From assembly GCA_903813345.2 (NCBI GenBank), contig CAIIXF020000001.1, positions 4,402,001 to 4,466,000 of the forward strand: a DNA stretch of 64,000 nt. Direction: 5' to 3'. Below are positions 60,541 to 64,000 of the stretch, one piece after another; position 1 is the first letter of the stretch; each line of letters begins with the position of its first letter. The translations under genes and the position numbers were made by a program. The notes beneath the pieces are model-generated. The model made no database searches. It was not told the origin of the DNA and was given only the letters and a program-made list of their open reading frames with translations. The stretch is from Owenia fusiformis. Taxonomy: Eukaryota; Annelida; Polychaeta; Sabellida; Oweniidae.

Positions 60541-63380
60541 TGTGATAAGGGTGTTTGTATTGACCACCCAGTCTGCAAAACCATGATAGGCCAACATTAT
60601 GCCTAATATTGTGCCTGTATTGGTACGCATTGTTCTTTATGATAGGGATTATGCTTTTAATTAATCTTATCCAATATAATAGATGAAAAAACATGCAAGA
60701 ATCTTTTAAAAGATTGATCTGAAAATACCAAAAACTTTTATTTTGAATCCTCTATCATGTAGGAACATGATGCAATTTTTATATATTTTTTGATATACCA
60801 GGTAGTACCCCAAACAGGCCAAATGTGATCTTGCATCTATACAAATCCTCATTTCATATTGAAATGCTCTTCTTTTTGGGCCTTACGTGCTATTATTTCG
60901 GTATGAGATACCAGAGATAAGAAAAACAAATTTTTAAGAAAAGTGTAATTTATTTAATCATTGGTAACAATTTATGATGATACAACTGTAATAAGTTGCA
61001 AACATAATAGCTTAGATTTGAAGTTTACAACACCAAAATGATATAAAACAAAAAATGATGGAATAGCATAAGTGAAAATGTATATTATATAATATATGGA
61101 ATTCATTTGTGTGATATATATGTACAGTATATGCTAGAAAAATCCTACTCTACAATAACTTGAATTCACACACATCATGCCATATGAGTTTCCTAGTATT
61201 TCAATTTTTTCATCTAAATCTTTGATCATTTTACGATATGTAAAAGTTCATTAGAATTTTAACAAGCTGAATATACATGTATACAGGGTGTCAAAAAGCA
61301 TTTAACATTCAGTACTAGCTGTAGAGGGGAATGCTGTTGTTTTTTGACACCCTGTACATACAAGTATAATTAACCTCTTTACAGTATAAAGATCTCATTT
61401 ATGATGCCCCATCCCTTCTTCCTCTCTTCCCCTCCCTCTATTTCTCAATCACAGATGGTTTACGTAAGGACATTGACATAAAATAATATCGTTGATATTA
61501 CTTGATATTATGAGAGTGCTTTGAGATGTAGTACTTTCCTTAATTTCTCGTATCGGATATATTCATCTAGTGAGATGCAGTCACCATGGTAACCAGGGAT
61601 TTAGATTCACTCTTGATAGTATTGCGGGGTATTGAGGTATGAAAATCTGCTAGCGGCCTATTGTTCTAATACACACCTCTATACACACTTTATGCTAATG
61701 TAATAAACTTATTGGATCTGTAATGTGATCTGTGTCATTTCTGTTCTGTTCATTTTGCAGCTTTAGCAGAATCATGGACTTTCTCTTGAAATCCCATGGC
61801 AGAATATGCCAATTAGCTTGATGTAAATTTTGTCTTTGAATGAGATTTACATATCACACATGACAGGGCATTTGAATTCTAGTGGATTGAATCTTAGAAT
61901 TTATATGTGCTAAATTAGGTATCATAGATTTGCATCTAATGAAATTTCTGTTGTATTATATATTGTATCTCTAAATATACAATACATTTTTGGTTTTTGT
62001 AATTCACTTTGTATTGAAAGATGGTGATATGTTAGGTTCTCAAAGGTTAATAGACAAGTTTCAGCATCACGATAGTATAAGGGGTCTAACTTGAGTATGA
62101 CAAAATTAAAACATATAAACTGTTCCCTTACGCTCAAATCAAATTAATACGATTTTTTGAGTATGATAAATATAATCATTAGGAAATAGAAATGTCATCT
62201 GTGTAAGTAAAACTTATTTATAACATATGGTCTATTGGGAATCTGCTATCATTTGATAAACAATTTTCAAAACATTTTTACTATACCCAAAATATGGTAC
62301 AGTTGTTAGCTTGGCAAGTGACAGTGTCTCACATTTTTAACTTTGCATTTCCAGGGATGCTACTTGGTATAATATCAAGAACTGATTAGCTTTTGGACAC
62401 AAGACAGCATTAAATCAAGTTGGTGCAGCACCCACCTGAGATTTGAAAAACACTGGCTTGCACCCACCTTAAAATCCATTTGCACCCACTTGAAAATGAG
62501 AAAAATCATGAAAATTGGCATATTTTCACCAATTTTTGTCTGTATTTTGAAAATGAGAATTTTGCACCCAGTTGAGAAAAATTCCTGTGGAGAACACTGC
62601 AAAAGTAGTTTTGGCGAATGTCGATTTCAAGTACGTTATCACTCTGACTGAAATTTGAATAACGATTGTTTCTACTGGGATCTATTTAGATTATTTCTAA
62701 TATCAAGTAAATGGCTTTTTATCTTTAGGAAATGGAGATGATATACTAATTTCTGTTGAACTTCAACATATTGGTCCTATTGAGGCCCAATAGGGTTGTT
62801 ATCAAGTTTAAGGAGGCTCATTTATTTTCCTCTACTCAACTTGTCTTTAATAATTCACTTTGGAATTCCTTAAGGCCCCTACAGGTTTTAAATTTTCTAA
62901 AAACAGCCAATTAGGGATGCAAGATAAAAATGTCAAACTGCATTATTGTGTTGTTATTACTATAGAAACCATTCTCGTTTTATAGGCATAAACAAGTAAA
63001 TAAGTGTGAATGATGACTACAGACTCATTGATGCGTTCTACTCAAATTCAGTTACATGTATTTCCATCTCATTCAACTTCATATTTATATTTCATCTCAT
63101 TACATTGGGTGATATAAATGATTAAAAATGAAATGTTCATGATGTCACAGTTTATGTGACATCTTAAATAAGCTAGTTAATACTATCATCATATTAAAAA
63201 ATCTTAACTATATATTGAGCAAATCATAAGTTTAATAATAACTTACAGTTTCTTAGGCAATGGTTTGACGCTACAATTATATATTCAGAATAGGATGTCC
63301 ATGGTCTGTTCATTTAGATCTACATTTTTCAGCATAATGTAGAGGAAACAACATGGCAACTTGTCCTTTTTCACATTTGA
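60541..63380 (+). other. Repeat-poor AT-rich DNA without a recognised gene
   Basis: Apart from the small mariner-like element at 61284-61354 and four TGCACCCAC-type units between about 62425 and 62575, nothing structured is seen. Short frames have no splice or homology support. Confidence 0.5.
61284..61354. mobile_element. 71-bp mariner-like mini-MITE
   Basis: Ends CAGGGTGTCAAAAA and inverted CAGGGTGTCAAAAA are perfectly matched and flanked by TA at 61282-61283 and 61355-61356. The total length of 71 bp is close to two termini fused with a short spacer. Confidence 0.8.
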
Positions 63381-63842
63381 ACTGAGGTGTACAACAATTA
63401 TGGCACACCTTGTCACATTTAGACTGAGGTGTACAACAATTATGGCTCTCCTTGTCACACTTAGACTGAGGTGTACAACAATTATGGCACACCTTGTCAA
63501 ACTTGGACTGAGGTGTACAACAATTATGACACACCTTGTCACACTTGGACTGAGGTGTACAGCAATTATGACACACCTTGTCACACTTGGACTGAGGTGT
63601 ACAACAATTATGGCACACCTTGTCACACTTGGACTGAGGTATACAGTAATTATGGCACACCTTGCCATACTTGGACTGTGGTGTATAACAATTATGGCAC
63701 ACCTTGTCACACTTGTACTGAGGTGTACACTAATTGTGGCACACCTTGTCACACTTGGACTGTGGTGTACAACAATTTTGGCACTCCTTGTCACACTTGG
63801 ACTGAGGTGTACAACAATTTTGGCACACCTTGTCACAATTAC
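63380..63842. repeat. 42-bp minisatellite, about 11 units, with 14-residue coding periodicity
   Basis: A GAGGTGTACAACAATTATGG-led unit repeats every 42 bp with a few substitutions per copy. On the minus strand one frame reads a Cys-rich 14-mer, C-H-N-C-C-T-P-Q-S-K-C-D-K-V, over about eight units in a row before a stop in one unit. Two other frames, on both strands, are also long and open simply because the unit length is a multiple of three. Protein coding is therefore not demonstrated. Confidence 0.85.
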
Positions 63843-64000
63843 AAAATGTAAAAATTATTCAATAAATTAATAAAAAATGTATGCAAGAGTTATTTTTTCA
63901 AGCTGTTTTGGAGGATATTTAGAATGTTCATAGGCAAAAAGACTGATCTACCATATAGCCATATGGGACTGTATTGTAAAGTGTCCAATTTCGTAGTCAA

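Noticed and set aside
63380-63842. CRISPR-like array because of regular repeats
   Set aside because: There are no distinct spacers; units are contiguous minisatellite copies in a eukaryotic genome.
63285-63870. Four long overlapping frames on both strands called as proteins
   Set aside because: They arise from a 42-bp tandem repeat whose unit is a multiple of three, so open frames repeat automatically.

Overview
The window is animal nuclear DNA: AT-rich, with long introns carrying GT/AG splice sites, TATA-poor promoters with CCAAT, ETS and YY1-type sites, and dense non-autonomous transposons. Calreticulin ends in HDEL, and a chromosome-19-ORF44 (DUF4614) homologue is present. The repeats include Helitrons with internal tandem repeats, resembling the 'pearl' elements described in bivalves. 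A marine invertebrate, perhaps a mollusc or other lophotrochozoan, fits best, but the phylum is not proven from this sequence.

Layout. 1-6739 (minus): calreticulin, nine coding exons, with a divergent CCAAT/ERSE-like promoter shared with the next gene. 7496-32973 (plus): the C19orf44 homologue, eight coding exons, 810 aa, with introns full of MITEs, a 3.8 kb head-to-head inverted repeat, a fold-back element carrying a nested Helitron, and two further MITEs. Nested antisense in its 11.4 kb intron (25097-27839, minus) is a four-exon gene for a small secreted helical protein of 238 aa. Its helix pattern, two mature cysteines and intron positions and phases (1-0-0) resemble the IL-6/LIF/CNTF class of four-helix cytokines; this is the most interesting item here. 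35785-39930 (plus): a large, mostly disordered 1381-aa protein I do not recognise, with an N-myristoylation-like start and a PDZ-ligand-like end.

42.4-63.9 kb is repeat-dominated. It holds an inverted pair of about 0.65 kb repeats. A MITE (47664-53272) has been split by a LINE, which was itself split by a second LINE and by two tandem copies of a TIR element sharing one 6-bp target site. The nested LINEs accidentally form one 1108-codon open frame. Further on are a tRNA-derived SINE-like unit, a mariner-type MITE, two more Helitrons, a 147-bp palindrome, and a 42-bp minisatellite at the right edge. A promoter and first exon of an unrecognised gene are likely at about 53.5 kb.

Functionally the genes are separate: an ER chaperone, an uncharacterised conserved protein, a putative secreted signalling protein and a putative scaffold. 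The only visible regulatory link is the divergent calreticulin/C19orf44 promoter. All homology statements come from recalled family patterns; no search was run.
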